From the NCBI GenBank assembly GCA_963708675.1, contig CAVPTO010000003.1, positions 1,860,001 to 1,924,000 on the forward strand: a DNA stretch of 64,000 nt. Direction: 5' to 3'. Shown here piece after piece: positions 37,159-45,668 of this stretch; within the stretch, counting starts at the first letter, position 1; each line of letters begins with the position of its first letter. The position numbers were made by a program, and so were the translations under genes. The DNA comes from DATAXP01 sp963708675. GTDB lineage: Bacteria; Planctomycetota; Planctomycetia; Pirellulales; PNKZ01. The notes beneath the pieces were generated by a model, which saw only the letters and a program-made list of their open reading frames with translations, was not told the origin of the DNA and did not search any database.

Positions 37159-37548
37159 TTACACGCGTCGCTTCTTCGGCGGACGGCAGCCGTTGTGCGG
37201 CAGCGGCGTCACGTCTTCAATGCTCTTCACGGTCAGGCCGGCGGCTTGCAGTGCGGTGATCGCGCTCTCGCGGCCGCTGCCGGGGCCCTTCACTTTCACA
37301 TCAACTTCCTTGACGCCGAACTTCGACGCCTTCTCGGCCGCCTGTTGCGCGGCACACTGGCCGGCGAACGGCGTGCTCTTGCGACTTCCCTTGAAGCCGC
37401 TGGTGCCGGCACTGGCCCAACACAGGGTGTCCCCCTTGGTGTCGGTGATCGTGACGGTCGTGTTGTTGAACGTCGCCTTGATGTGTGCGACGCCCAACGT
37501 CACGTTGCGGCGAATTTTGCGGCGTTTGGTCGAAGCTGCGACGCCCAT
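37159..37548 (-). CDS. rpsK: 30S ribosomal protein S11
   Basis: 129 aa. Platform protein of the small subunit. Conserved segments GVAHIKATFNNTTVTITD, GFKGSRKSTPFAGQCAA and the C-terminal TPLPHNGCRPPKKRRV are all present. 130 nt after rpsM (that gap holds repeats) and 82 nt before rpsD. Confidence 0.98.
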   Translation of the reverse strand: MGVAASTKRRKIRRNVTLGVAHIKATFNNTTVTITDTKGDTLCWASAGTSGFKGSRKSTPFAGQCAAQQAAEKASKFGVKEVDVKVKGPGSGRESAITALQAAGLTVKSIEDVTPLPHNGCRPPKKRRV

Positions 37549-37583
37549 TCAATGTGTCCTGGTTCTTAGTGATCGCGTGTTCT

Positions 37584-37648
37584 AAATGTCGAATGACTAA
37601 GGACGAATTACGAAGATAAGACATTCGTCATTCGACATTCGTCATTTG
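37584..37648. repeat. Word-type palindrome (GTCATTCGACATT) between rpsM and rpsK
   Basis: Left AATGTCGAATGAC and right GTCATTCGACATT words pair; additional ATTCGTCATT copies give several alternative hairpins. Same words as at 41428-41490 and 63199-63290. Confidence 0.8.
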
Positions 37649-37694
37649 CTATTTCATGTCGTGCTATTTCATGTCGTGTTACTTCATGTCCTTG
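37649..37694. repeat. Triplicated 15-nt unit covering the rpsM stop
   Basis: Units 37649-37663 and 37664-37678 are identical (CTATTTCATGTCGTG); the third, 37679-37694, differs slightly and contains the true stop. On the minus strand each unit reads GACATGAA followed by a stop-like triplet, so the last codons of rpsM (Asp-Met-Lys-stop) appear three times in tandem. Confidence 0.85.
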
Positions 37695-38062
37695 ACGCCC
37701 TTCTTGCCGGCAACGGTCTTCTTCGGACCCTTGCGCGTGCGGGCGTTGGTGCGTGTGCGTTGCCCACGTACCGGCAGGCCACGGCGATGCCGGATGCCGC
37801 GGTACGAGTTGATGTCCTTGAGTCGCGAGATGTTTTGCGCCAATTGGCGGCGCAGCTGACCTTCGACGACGTAATCTTTGTCGAGCAGGGCCGTCAGCCG
37901 CGCGAGTTCATCTTCGTGCAACTCGCGAGCCCGCTTCTGCGGCTCGACGCCGGCCTTGCGGCAAAGCTCTTGCGCTACCTTCGGGCCGACGCCGTACAGG
38001 TACTGCAACGCGATGAACGTTGGCCGATCGTTCGGAATGTCGACACCCAACAAACGTGGCAT
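37679..38062 (-). CDS. rpsM: 30S ribosomal protein S13
   Basis: 127 aa. Head protein contacting the P-site tRNA and the 50S subunit. Conserved MPRLLGVDIPNDRPTFIAL, GVGPKVAQEL, SYRGIRHRRGLPVRGQRTRT are present, with a basic tail ending KKGVKDMK. The stop is followed at once by two further copies of the 15-nt end unit. First of the alpha operon genes after rpmJ (73 nt gap). Confidence 0.98.
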   Translation of the reverse strand: MPRLLGVDIPNDRPTFIALQYLYGVGPKVAQELCRKAGVEPQKRARELHEDELARLTALLDKDYVVEGQLRRQLAQNISRLKDINSYRGIRHRRGLPVRGQRTRTNARTRKGPKKTVAGKKGVKDMK

Positions 38063-38135
38063 AAAAAGCTGCTCCAGCGGTCATGGCGTCAGCGAACATG
38101 CGCGACACCCGGACCGAGATCTCAAAAAAAGGGCG

Positions 38136-38249
38136 CTATCCTTGACGCTGCTTGTGACGCGGGTTATCGCAGACGACGAACACCACGCCGCGACGGCGCA
38201 CCAGCTTACATTTCTCGCAAATGCGTTTGACGCTTGCACGTACTTTCAT
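38136..38249 (-). CDS. rpmJ: 50S ribosomal protein L36
   Basis: 37 aa, ATG at 38249 to TAG at 38138-38136. Reads MKVRASVKRICEKCKLVRRR followed by GVVFVVCDNPRHKQRQG. Zinc ligands Cys11, Cys14, Cys27 and His32 are in place (zinc-type L36). In most bacteria infA precedes it; here the 171 nt up to map hold no infA-like frame. Confidence 0.95.
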   Translation of the reverse strand: MKVRASVKRICEKCKLVRRRGVVFVVCDNPRHKQRQG

Positions 38250-38420
38250 GGTCGGGAACATCCATAGTACCCGCCGTGTTTTCTTGTGACGGCGACGGGA
38301 TGGTTCGAAAGCGACTCAGTATAGACGCGCGACGGGAAATCCCACAAGGGGCCGGGCTATCACGAATTAGCCCACAAAATCATCCGCGATTCGTCGCAAG
38401 ATCGCGGGCGACGGTAAGGT

Positions 38421-39221
38421 TTACCCAGCTAGCCCGGCTACGCGCGGGTCTTCAGGCCCCGCGGTCAACGGAACCGCTCCCGACGGGGTGATGGCAATCG
38501 TATGCTCGAAGTGAGCGCTGGGAAGCCCGTCGCGGGTAACTTGGGTCCAATGATCGGGCGTGCCGCGAACGCTCTTGGTGCCCATGTTGACCATCGGCTC
38601 GACGGCAATCACGAGGCCCGGCCGCAGCTCGAAATCACCCCCTTTGCGAAGCTGCGCACTCACGAAGTTCGGCACCTGCGGCTCTTCGTGCATGTTGCGG
38701 CCGATGCCGTGACCGACGAAGCTCTCGACGACGTAAAACCCTGCATCCTTGACGTAGCTTTCCATCTCGCGGGCCACTTCGCTCCAACGACTTTTCTTGC
38801 TCATCAAGTCGATGGCCAGGTCGAGCGTCCCCTTGGTCACTTCCAATAAGCGTGCGGTGTCGGGATCGACCGTACCGACCGCGTGCGTGTAGGCCGAGTC
38901 GCCGCACCAGCCTTCGAGCTTGCAGCCTGTGTCGATGCTGACGACGTCGCCTTCGACCAGCTCGCGAGGGCCGGGGATGCCATGCACGACTTCCTCGTTG
39001 ACCGAAATGCACGTGACCGCGGGAAACGGCACTTTGCCGGGAACACCCTTGAACAGCGGCACGGCGCTTTTCTCATCGAAGAAGCGCTCGATGGCGGCGT
39101 CGATTTCGCCCGTGGTGACGCCCGGCCGCACCAGCTTGCTGGCGATTTGATGGGCTTGCCACACCAGGAGCCCCGCCTGGCGCATGAGACCGATTTCACG
39201 AGGCGAACGTAACGTAATCAA
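38421..39221 (-). CDS. map: Methionine aminopeptidase, type I
   Basis: 266 aa. Removes the initiator Met from nascent proteins. The five metal ligands can be placed: Asp in VVSIDTGCKLEGW, Asp in WCGDSAYTHAV, His in VGHGIGRNMHEE, Glu in AVEPMVNMG and Glu in AHFEHTIAIT. Lies in the usual adk-map-rpmJ segment after secY. Start MITLRSPREIGLMRQAG fits the family start. Confidence 0.97.
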   Translation of the reverse strand: MITLRSPREIGLMRQAGLLVWQAHQIASKLVRPGVTTGEIDAAIERFFDEKSAVPLFKGVPGKVPFPAVTCISVNEEVVHGIPGPRELVEGDVVSIDTGCKLEGWCGDSAYTHAVGTVDPDTARLLEVTKGTLDLAIDLMSKKSRWSEVAREMESYVKDAGFYVVESFVGHGIGRNMHEEPQVPNFVSAQLRKGGDFELRPGLVIAVEPMVNMGTKSVRGTPDHWTQVTRDGLPSAHFEHTIAITPSGAVPLTAGPEDPRVAGLAG

Positions 39222-39340
39222 GCCGCTAAAACTCCGTCGCTGGTTGCCCCGTAGCGATCGGCTTTCACGATCGCGTGCAAACTTCGGTTCTTGAGAAGGA
39301 TCGCGTCAGTACGACATTCGCACATGAGTTCACTTCTGCA

Positions 39341-39964
39341 TTATTTCGCGGCGCGGCCTTGAGGAACAGCCCTCACCGGCATGGCTCGCGTCGGTGAGCG
39401 ATCGGCCGCACGTCGGATTTCGAGCGCTGTAAGAATGCGCTGAAATACCTCGTCGGGCGTGCCGAGGCCGTCGATCGGTTCGAGCAGCCCTTGCGCATCG
39501 TAGTATTCGAGCAATGGCGCCGTCTGCCGGCGATAGGCCCGAAGCCGTTCGGCCAACAGGTCGGGCTTATCGTCGGCACGCTTGCGCGACAACACGCGGC
39601 GCATCAGCTCGGCATCCTCGACGTGCAGGTTGAGCGCGACATTCAACGGAGTGCGGTCTTCGACGAACATGGCGTCGAGCGTCTCGGCCTGCTGAATCGT
39701 TCGCGGGAACCCATCGAACAGCACGCCTTCGGCGCAGTCGGGCAGCGCCAATCGCGCGTGCACCATTTCGAGAATGATGTCGTCGGGCACGAGTTGCCCG
39801 GTCAACATGTACTTTTCAGCGGCGATGCCGGCCGGCGTGTGAGCCGCCAAAGCGTCGCGTAACATTTGCCCGGTGGAGAGATGAGGAATGCGAAGCGTGT
39901 GTACCAGGCGCTCGCACTGCGTTCCCTTGCCGGCTCCGGGCGGACCTATGAACACTATCCGCAT
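39341..39964 (-). CDS. adk: Adenylate kinase, short-LID form
   Basis: 207 aa from ATG 39964 (MRIVFIGPPGAGKGTQCERL); the longer in-frame start is rejected as the P-loop must be near the N terminus. P-loop GPPGAGKGT, AMP-binding DGFPRTIQQAE and a short LID (VLSRKRADDKPDLLAER) without zinc Cys are seen. The enzyme converts ATP and AMP to two ADP. Co-oriented with secY (67 nt upstream) and map. Confidence 0.96.
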   Translation of the reverse strand: MRIVFIGPPGAGKGTQCERLVHTLRIPHLSTGQMLRDALAAHTPAGIAAEKYMLTGQLVPDDIILEMVHARLALPDCAEGVLFDGFPRTIQQAETLDAMFVEDRTPLNVALNLHVEDAELMRRVLSRKRADDKPDLLAERLRAYRRQTAPLLEYYDAQGLLEPIDGLGTPDEVFQRILTALEIRRAADRSPTRAMPVRAVPQGRAAK

Positions 39965-40031
39965 CGCTGCCTCGGCGGGGTTTGGCCGCCACAGCATTCT
40001 TTGCGTGCGGGCGGCCGACGTGCTTACTGAG

Positions 40032-41393
40032 TTAGGACTTCTCCAGGAGCCCTCGATAATTCCTCATGACGAGGTGGCTGTCAATTTTTTGCACCAAATC
40101 GAAGGCGACGCTGACAGCAATCAGCAGGCTGGTGCCGCCGTAGAAGCTGGCGATTTGCGGGTCGATGCCCAGCCAGGTCGAGACGATCGTCGGAGCGATG
40201 GCCACCACGGCCAAGAACCCGGCGCCGACATACGTGATGCGGACCATCACCTTTTCGAGGTAGTCGGACGTTCGCTTGCCAGGGCGATAGCCAGGAATAA
40301 ACGAGCCGAAGCTCTTCAGGTTCTCGGCCATGTCTTTCGGGTTGAAGCTGATGGCCGTCCAGAAGTAGCAGAAGAAGTAGATCAGCACGATGTACATCAC
40401 GTTGTGCAGCCACGACGCCGGCGATCGAAACGCATTGGCCATGGCGGAGATCCAAGGATTGCCGACCTTGGTTGCGAGCCAATCGAAAAAGAACGTCGGG
40501 AACATGAGCAAGCTGCTGGCGAAGATGATCGGCATGACGCCGGCCTGATTCACACGCAGCGGCAAGTATTGCCGCGTGCCGCCGTAAACGCGTCGGCCGC
40601 GAACGTGCTTCGCGCTTTGCGTGGGAATACGACGCTGCCCCTGCGTGATGAATACGACGCCCGCCACGACGGTGACGAACAACAGCACCAGCACAATCAG
40701 CGTTTCGACCCCCATCTGCCCTGCCCCGCCGCTGAGTTGCAGACCACCCTCGGCCAATGGCTTGAGCAAGTTCTGGCCGGCGGCCGGCATGCGAGCCAAG
40801 ATGCCCGCCATGATCAACAAGCTGATGCCGTTGCCGATGCCGAACTCGTCGATTTGCTCGCCCAGCCACATCAGGAACACGGTGCCGGCCGTCATCGTCA
40901 ACACGCTGATGAAGTACCACGACACCGGCAGTCCGCCGCCGCTGTTGAGAAACTCACCGCGGACCATGTTGTTCGCGACGAGAAACTTCACATAGAAGAA
41001 GCTTTGTCCAAGGCATAGAAACACGGTCGCGTAGCGCGTGTACTCGTTGATTTTCTTGCGACCCGTCTCGCCTTCCTTTTGCAACTCTTCGAGCGGCTTC
41101 CAAACGCTGGCGAGGAGTTGGAAAATGATGGAGGCTGAAATGTACGGCATGATGCCGAGGCCGAAGATCGTCGCCTGGTCGAGGTTGCTGGCGCTAAACG
41201 TGGCGACGGCGGCCAACATGCGGCCGAGCCCTTCGTTCCCCTGAGCGCCAAAGAAGTGCGCCATCGCCTGCGGATCGACGATCAGCAGCGGAATCCACCA
41301 GCCGACGCGATAGATCGCCAGAAACAGCAGCGTCAGCAAAATCTTCTGACGCAACTCGGGGATCGTGAAGATGACGCGAACTTTTTCCCACAT
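40032..41393 (-). CDS. secY: Protein translocase subunit SecY
   Basis: 453 aa with about ten membrane segments. SecY forms the channel for protein export across and into the inner membrane. Conserved features: PYISASIIFQLLASV in TM2, LGEQIDEFGIGNGISLLIMAGI, the cytoplasmic loop QGQRRIPTQSAKHVRGRRVYGG and the C-terminal FLAVVAIAPTIVSTWLG. Standard position at the end of the spc operon after rplO (87 nt gap with a word-type palindrome). Confidence 0.98.
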   Translation of the reverse strand: MWEKVRVIFTIPELRQKILLTLLFLAIYRVGWWIPLLIVDPQAMAHFFGAQGNEGLGRMLAAVATFSASNLDQATIFGLGIMPYISASIIFQLLASVWKPLEELQKEGETGRKKINEYTRYATVFLCLGQSFFYVKFLVANNMVRGEFLNSGGGLPVSWYFISVLTMTAGTVFLMWLGEQIDEFGIGNGISLLIMAGILARMPAAGQNLLKPLAEGGLQLSGGAGQMGVETLIVLVLLFVTVVAGVVFITQGQRRIPTQSAKHVRGRRVYGGTRQYLPLRVNQAGVMPIIFASSLLMFPTFFFDWLATKVGNPWISAMANAFRSPASWLHNVMYIVLIYFFCYFWTAISFNPKDMAENLKSFGSFIPGYRPGKRTSDYLEKVMVRITYVGAGFLAVVAIAPTIVSTWLGIDPQIASFYGGTSLLIAVSVAFDLVQKIDSHLVMRNYRGLLEKS

Positions 41394-41427
41394 GCTAGGT
41401 GCGCCTCCGAGCGCTTCGACGTCTCGC

Positions 41428-41490
41428 GTGAATGACGAATGATCAAATACCGAATGACGAAATTAGACATTCGACATTCGTCATTTCACT
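41428..41490. repeat. Word-type palindrome (GAATGACGAATG) between rplO and secY
   Basis: Left words GTGAATGACGAATG and right words CATTCGTCATTTCAC pair over ~15 bp with further possible pairings. The right end overlaps the last codons and stop of rplO (41481). Confidence 0.8.
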
Positions 41491-41969
41491 GGCCTTTGCT
41501 TGTTCTTCACTACCGGCTTGGGTCCTTCCAACACCACGGCCTCGCCGCCGGCCTTTTGGATTTTCTCCAGAGCGCTGGCGCTGAACTTGTGGGCCGACAC
41601 CTTCAGCTTCTTCTTCAACTCGCCATTGCCGAGAATCTTCAGTTGGTCGAATCGACCGTGCACAAGATTCTTTTCGCGCAACGTGGCTTCGGTGACTTCT
41701 TCACCGGCGGCGAACGACTCTTCGAGTTCGGAGACGTTCACGCTGTGAACTTCCTTGGCCCACATGTTGTGGAAGCCGCGCTTCGGGATGCGGCGCGACA
41801 ACGGCATCTGGCCGCCTTCGAACGCCGGGTGCCGCGAGTAGCCGGCGAGCTGGCCTTGCCCCTTGTGGCCGCGACCCGAGGTTTTGCCGTGCCCGGAGCC
41901 GATGCCTCGGCCGATGCGGCGACGTTTCTTGTATTTGCGGATGCCGCGATTGGCGTCGTTTAAAATCAT
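41481..41969 (-). CDS. rplO: 50S ribosomal protein L15
   Basis: 162 aa from ATG 41969 (MILNDANRGIRKYKKRRRIG), overlapping the rpsE stop by 4 nt (ATGA). Core glycine-rich loop GRGIGSGHGKTSGRGHKGQG and FEGGQMPLSRRIPKRGF are typical. rpmD (L30), normally between rpsE and rplO, is absent here; the direct coupling leaves no space for it. Confidence 0.97.
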   Translation of the reverse strand: MILNDANRGIRKYKKRRRIGRGIGSGHGKTSGRGHKGQGQLAGYSRHPAFEGGQMPLSRRIPKRGFHNMWAKEVHSVNVSELEESFAAGEEVTEATLREKNLVHGRFDQLKILGNGELKKKLKVSAHKFSASALEKIQKAGGEAVVLEGPKPVVKNKQRPVK

Positions 41970-42535
41970 GTGAGCGAAACTCCTCGCAAGAGCTCGACGT
42001 CGGCGCGGGTCCGAAGATCCTTCAGCGCGTTGATCGTCGCCTTGACCAAGTTGGCCGGGTTCGTCGAGCCGAAGCTCTTCGTCAGAATATCGTGAATGCC
42101 AGCCGCCTCGCAAACCGCGCGAACGCTGGCGCCGGCGATGACGCCTGTACCTGCCGCGGCGGGAATCAACACGACCTTGGCCGCTCCGAACTGCCCGCGA
42201 ACCGTGTGCGGAATCGACTTGCCAGTGAGCGGGACCACGAACATGTTGCGCGTGCCGTCCTTGACCGCCTTCTCGACGCTCGGCGGCACTTCGTTCGCCT
42301 TGCCGTGTCCCCAGCCGACCTTGCCGCGGCCATCGCCGACGACCACCATCGCCGAGAAGCTAAAGCGTCGGCCGCCCTTCACCACCGCGGCGCAGCGGCG
42401 AATCTTGACGACCTTTTCGACCGTGTCGCCGCGGCCTTCACGGTTGCCGCCGTCGCGACCACCGTCGCGTCGGCCTCGGCGCTGTTGGCCACCCTGTTGA
42501 TCGCCACCACCACCACCATCTCTTGGACCTGGCAC
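41966..42535 (-). CDS. rpsE: 30S ribosomal protein S5
   Basis: 189 aa. Helps decoding accuracy and mRNA unwinding. The first ~35 residues are a Gly/Arg/Asp-rich low-complexity extension (DGGGGGDQQGGQQRRGRRDG). The core starts at VEKVVKIRRCAAVVKGGRRF and includes GKVGWGHGKANEVP and GTGVIAGASVRAVCEAAGI. Translationally coupled to rplO. Confidence 0.97.
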   Translation of the reverse strand: MPGPRDGGGGGDQQGGQQRRGRRDGGRDGGNREGRGDTVEKVVKIRRCAAVVKGGRRFSFSAMVVVGDGRGKVGWGHGKANEVPPSVEKAVKDGTRNMFVVPLTGKSIPHTVRGQFGAAKVVLIPAAAGTGVIAGASVRAVCEAAGIHDILTKSFGSTNPANLVKATINALKDLRTRADVELLRGVSLT

Positions 42536-42643
42536 GTAGGAAACTCCCGATCGAGTGTTCGTTCTTTGTGTGCTGCTGTGCGTGTTCTATGTCGCGCTCA
42601 AGCCCAAGGCCTGCGACCCTGGGTCAATGTGCGTCGCGTTTCT

Positions 42644-43012
42644 CTAAAAGTTCAATCCCGCCTCACGCGCCGCATCGGCCAAGGCCGCGACGCGTCCATG
42701 ATATTTGTACTCGCGTCGATCAAACGCAACGTCCTTGATCCCCGCCGCAATCGCACGCTCGGCGATCAACTTGCCGATGAGCGTCGCCGCGTTTTTGTTG
42801 CCACCGTACTTCAAATCCGACGGGGCGTCCTTATCGGCGCTGCTTGCCGAGACCAACGTCTTACCTGCGTCGTCGTCAATCAGTTGCACGTAGGTGTGCT
42901 TGTGGCTGCGGAAGATGCTCAAGCGCGGACGCGTGCTGTCGCCCTTCAGACGATTGCGAACGCGGTGACGCCGCCGCATGCGTTGACGGTAGATTGTTTT
43001 ATCGTGATTCAT
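42644..43012 (-). CDS. rplR: 50S ribosomal protein L18
   Basis: 122 aa. Binds 5S rRNA with L5. Conserved LSIFRSHKHTYVQLIDDDAG, the middle AATLIGKLIAERAIAAGI and the C-terminal VAFDRREYKYHGRVAALADA fit the family. Between rplF (198 nt gap holding an R1 repeat) and rpsE (108 nt). Confidence 0.98.
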   Translation of the reverse strand: MNHDKTIYRQRMRRRHRVRNRLKGDSTRPRLSIFRSHKHTYVQLIDDDAGKTLVSASSADKDAPSDLKYGGNKNAATLIGKLIAERAIAAGIKDVAFDRREYKYHGRVAALADAAREAGLNF

Positions 43013-43059
43013 GGTGCTGTTTGTCCCACACGCGGCTCTTATTCAGTTTGTGCCATAAA

Positions 43060-43189
43060 CCCTTCTCCCTCCGGGAGAAGGTGCCGCGAAGCGGCGGATG
43101 AGGGCGGGTTGAATTAGTGACCGCATTCTGTTTCAACCCGCCCTCACCCGGCGACTGCGCCGCCACCCTCTCCCAAAGGGAGAGGGGTT
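43060..43189. repeat. Composite palindromic repeat, family R1, between rplF and rplR
   Basis: Begins CCCTTCTCCCTCCGGGAGAAGG, has inner CCGCGAAGCGG, and ends CCCTCTCCCAAAGGGAGAGG; a central TTGAA...TTCAA pair joins the halves. Equivalent to the reverse complement of 30736-30872. Confidence 0.8.
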
Positions 43190-43210
43190 CTTCTTGTCTC
43201 GGATCATCAA

Positions 43211-43756
43211 TTACTTGGTCATTGCCTTGCCGGCCTTGCGACGCACGACCTCGCCTTCGTAACGCACGCCCTTGCCTTTGTATGGCTCGGGCTTGCGGAC
43301 GGCGCGGACTTCGGCGGCGAATTGGCCGACCTTCTGCTTGTCGATGCCTTTGATGACGATGTGCGTCTGGTCGGGACACGTCACCGTCAGGCCGGTCGGA
43401 ATTTCGAGGTGCACTTCGTTGGCGAACCCGACGCGAAGCTGGAGGATGTTCTTCTGGATCGCGGCAAGGTAACCGACGCCGACGATCTCGAGCTTCTTCT
43501 CGTAGCCTTGCGTTACGCCGAGCACCATGTTGTTGATCACCGCGCGGCTGAGGCCGTGCAGGGCGCGGGCTGGGCGAGTGTCGCCGTTGCGCGTGACGAC
43601 GACCTGCTTCTTGGCCTCGTCGACGGCGACGACCACTTCCGGGCGGAACGACCAGTCGAGCTTGCCGAGCTTCCCCTCGACGCTGACCTTATTGCCAGCG
43701 ACGCCGACTTTCACACCGGCGGGGACGGGAACGGGCTTTTTTCCGATACGTGACAT
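43211..43756 (-). CDS. rplF: 50S ribosomal protein L6
   Basis: 181 aa. Binds 23S rRNA near the factor-binding site. Start MSRIGKKPVPVPAGVKVGV, the duplicated fold and the C-terminal signature PEPYKGKGVRYEGEVVRRKAG are seen. Followed by the largest gap of the spc operon (198 nt). Confidence 0.98.
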   Translation of the reverse strand: MSRIGKKPVPVPAGVKVGVAGNKVSVEGKLGKLDWSFRPEVVVAVDEAKKQVVVTRNGDTRPARALHGLSRAVINNMVLGVTQGYEKKLEIVGVGYLAAIQKNILQLRVGFANEVHLEIPTGLTVTCPDQTHIVIKGIDKQKVGQFAAEVRAVRKPEPYKGKGVRYEGEVVRRKAGKAMTK

Positions 43757-43810
43757 GACGGTTGCCTTAAAGCACCCGGGGCCAGCAGGCCCTGGGCTTG
43801 GATTCGATGG

Positions 43811-44206
43811 TTACCAGAGTTCGCACAGCACTTCGCCGCCGAGGTGCCGCTGTCGGGCTTCGCGATCGCTGACCACGCCGTGACTGGTGCTGAGCACCTT
43901 GATGCCTAAACCGTTGAGCACGGGACGCAGGCCATCGGCACCGCTGTAAACGCGACGCCCAGGGCTGCTCACGCGCTTGATGTGCCGAATCACACGCTCG
44001 CCGTTCGGTCCGTACTTCAGGTGCAGACGAAGTTGCTTGGCCGGCGCGGACTCGACCTCTTCGAAGTCCCAGATGAAGCCCTCACGTTTGAGAACCTCGG
44101 CCAGGCCTTTCTTGACCTTCGACAGCGGCATATCCACGTTCGGGTGCTCGACGCGAACCGCATTGCGGATGCGGGTCAACATGTCGGCGATAGGGTCGGT
44201 CATCAT
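43811..44206 (-). CDS. rpsH: 30S ribosomal protein S8
   Basis: 131 aa. Primary 16S-binding protein and spc operon regulator in E. coli. Start MMTDPIADMLTRIRNAVRV and the C-terminal signature LNGLGIKVLSTSHGVVSDREA are conserved. 92 nt after rpsN, 54 nt before rplF. Confidence 0.98.
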   Translation of the reverse strand: MMTDPIADMLTRIRNAVRVEHPNVDMPLSKVKKGLAEVLKREGFIWDFEEVESAPAKQLRLHLKYGPNGERVIRHIKRVSSPGRRVYSGADGLRPVLNGLGIKVLSTSHGVVSDREARQRHLGGEVLCELW

Positions 44207-44298
44207 CGGATCAAGGTTCCCTCGTACTCAGCGTGCGCTGTGCCAGCGTGCGAGCGTATTCGTGCCAATTAACGTGTGCAGTTCTATGATTGGATCAG

Positions 44299-44484
44299 CT
44301 ACCAGCTTGCCTTCTTCAGTCCCGGAATCAGCCCTTCGTCGCCCAACTTGCGGATGCAGATTCGGCACAGCCGAAACTTGCGATACACCGCCCGCGGACG
44401 ACCGCAGAGTTTGCAACGCGACTCACGCCGACTCGAGAACTTCGGCGTTCGGTTGGCTTTGGCAATTTTTGACTTGCTCGCCAT
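44299..44484 (-). CDS. rpsN: 30S ribosomal protein S14, zinc type
   Basis: 61 aa, the short zinc-binding form (type Z) with Cys24, Cys27, Cys40 and Cys43 (CKLCGRPRAVYRKFRLCRIC). C-terminus LIPGLKKASW is standard. Between rplE and rpsH as in most bacteria. Confidence 0.98.
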   Translation of the reverse strand: MASKSKIAKANRTPKFSSRRESRCKLCGRPRAVYRKFRLCRICIRKLGDEGLIPGLKKASW

Positions 44485-44558
44485 GCAGATTCCTGTGACT
44501 TAAAAACGGCTGTTGTTTGAAATGCTGTTGAACGAAATATCTGTTGACGAAATGACTG

Positions 44559-45209
44559 CTACGCCGCGCCTGTCTTGCTCTTCTCTTCCGTCTTGAACGG
44601 CAGCCCGAACGCCTTCAACATCGCTCGCGCTTCGTCGTTGTTATCGACACTGCAAACCATGGTAATGTTCATGCCCTGCGGACGAATGTACTTGTCCGGG
44701 TTCAGCTCTGGGAAAACCAATTGCTCGGCCAAACCCAGGCTGTAGTTGCCGTGTCCGTCGAACGCGTTGGGATTCAAACCGCGGAAGTCGCGAACTCGCG
44801 GCAGGGCGATCGAAATCAAACGGTCGAGGAATTCGTACATGCGTGCGCCGCGGAGCGTGACCTTGGCGCCGATTTCCAAACCTTCGCGAAGGCGGAAGTT
44901 GGCGATGGCTTTGCGAGCGCGGCGAACGCTGGGCTTTTGACCGGTGATCGTGCCCAAGGCCGAGAGCGCTTCTTCCATGTGCTTCTTCTCGGTGATGGCC
45001 GAGCCGACGCCCATGTTGACGACGATCTTCTCGAGTTTCGGCAGCGACAATCGGTTCTCGCGTCCGAGCGTCTTGGCAAGCTCGGGGAGGATCTCCTTCA
45101 CGTAGCGCGTCTGCAGACGCGGCGTCGGAGCCTTGCCCTTGGGGGCCGGCGAGCCTTTTTCTTTCTTCTCTTTCGTAGCGGTCTTGGCGGACGCGGTTTT
45201 AGCAGACAT
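44559..45209 (-). CDS. rplE: 50S ribosomal protein L5
   Basis: 216 aa from ATG 45209. Binds 5S rRNA and the P-site tRNA. The first ~35 residues are a Lys/Ala/Pro-rich extension (ATKEKKEKGSPAPKGKA) that E. coli L5 lacks; the core starts PRLQTRYVKEILPEL. Conserved KIVVNMGVGSA and the middle GQKPSVRRARKAIANFRLREG present. Confidence 0.97.
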   Translation of the reverse strand: MSAKTASAKTATKEKKEKGSPAPKGKAPTPRLQTRYVKEILPELAKTLGRENRLSLPKLEKIVVNMGVGSAITEKKHMEEALSALGTITGQKPSVRRARKAIANFRLREGLEIGAKVTLRGARMYEFLDRLISIALPRVRDFRGLNPNAFDGHGNYSLGLAEQLVFPELNPDKYIRPQGMNITMVCSVDNNDEARAMLKAFGLPFKTEEKSKTGAA

Positions 45210-45260
45210 GGCTGTAGGTCTTTTCGATTGCGTTACGTGACGCGTTGGGGCGTACATCGG

Positions 45261-45281
45261 CCCCCGGCGTATCACCGGGGG
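45261..45281. repeat. Hairpin, family R6 variant, between rplX and rplE
   Basis: CCCCCGG...CCGGGGG hairpin with GGCGTATCACC centre; a variant of the exact pair at 48546-48566 and 51395-51415. Sits in the 79-nt gap. Confidence 0.7.
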
Positions 45282-45288
45282 ATAAGGG

Positions 45289-45651
45289 TTATTTCTTGAC
45301 GGTTTTCTTGGGCACACGTGACGGCCGCGGCGGCGACAAGCGGCGAATCACCGAACCCGAGCTCTTGCAAATCAACTCGCGAGCGCCGTCGTCGGTAATC
45401 CGCACGCCGGTGCGCGTTGGCTTGCCGGTGGCGGGCGAAATGAGCATGACGTTGGAGATTTGAATCGGCATCTCCTTCGACAGTCGCCCGCCTTGCGGAT
45501 TCTTCTGGCTGCGCTTCATATGCTTCATCGCGCGGTTCATGCCTTCGACCACGACCTTGCCTTTGGTCTGGTCGACCTTGAGCACCTTGCCGCGTTGTCC
45601 GCGGTCGTTGCCAGTGATGACTTCAACGGTGTCTCCGACGACGATGTGCAT
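45289..45651 (-). CDS. rplX: 50S ribosomal protein L24
   Basis: 120 aa. Assembly-initiating 50S protein. KOW motif in GDTVEVITGNDRGQRGKVLKV; the conserved VEGMNRAMKHMKRSQKNPQG follows. C-terminal tail is basic (RPSRVPKKTVKK). Flanked by palindromes on both sides (R6 and R5 families). Confidence 0.97.
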   Translation of the reverse strand: MHIVVGDTVEVITGNDRGQRGKVLKVDQTKGKVVVEGMNRAMKHMKRSQKNPQGGRLSKEMPIQISNVMLISPATGKPTRTGVRITDDGARELICKSSGSVIRRLSPPRPSRVPKKTVKK

Positions 45652-45668
45652 AGCGTTATCTCTCTCAA

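Noticed and set aside
38250..38420. Possible infA in the gap between map and rpmJ
   Set aside because: Frames in this gap do not show the IF-1 S1-like core.
39888..41018. Plus-strand frame opposite secY
   Set aside because: Shadow of secY, which has clear membrane and signature motifs.
41439..41963. Plus-strand open frame over rplO
   Set aside because: Starts in the word-type repeat and runs antisense to rplO, whose product is certain.
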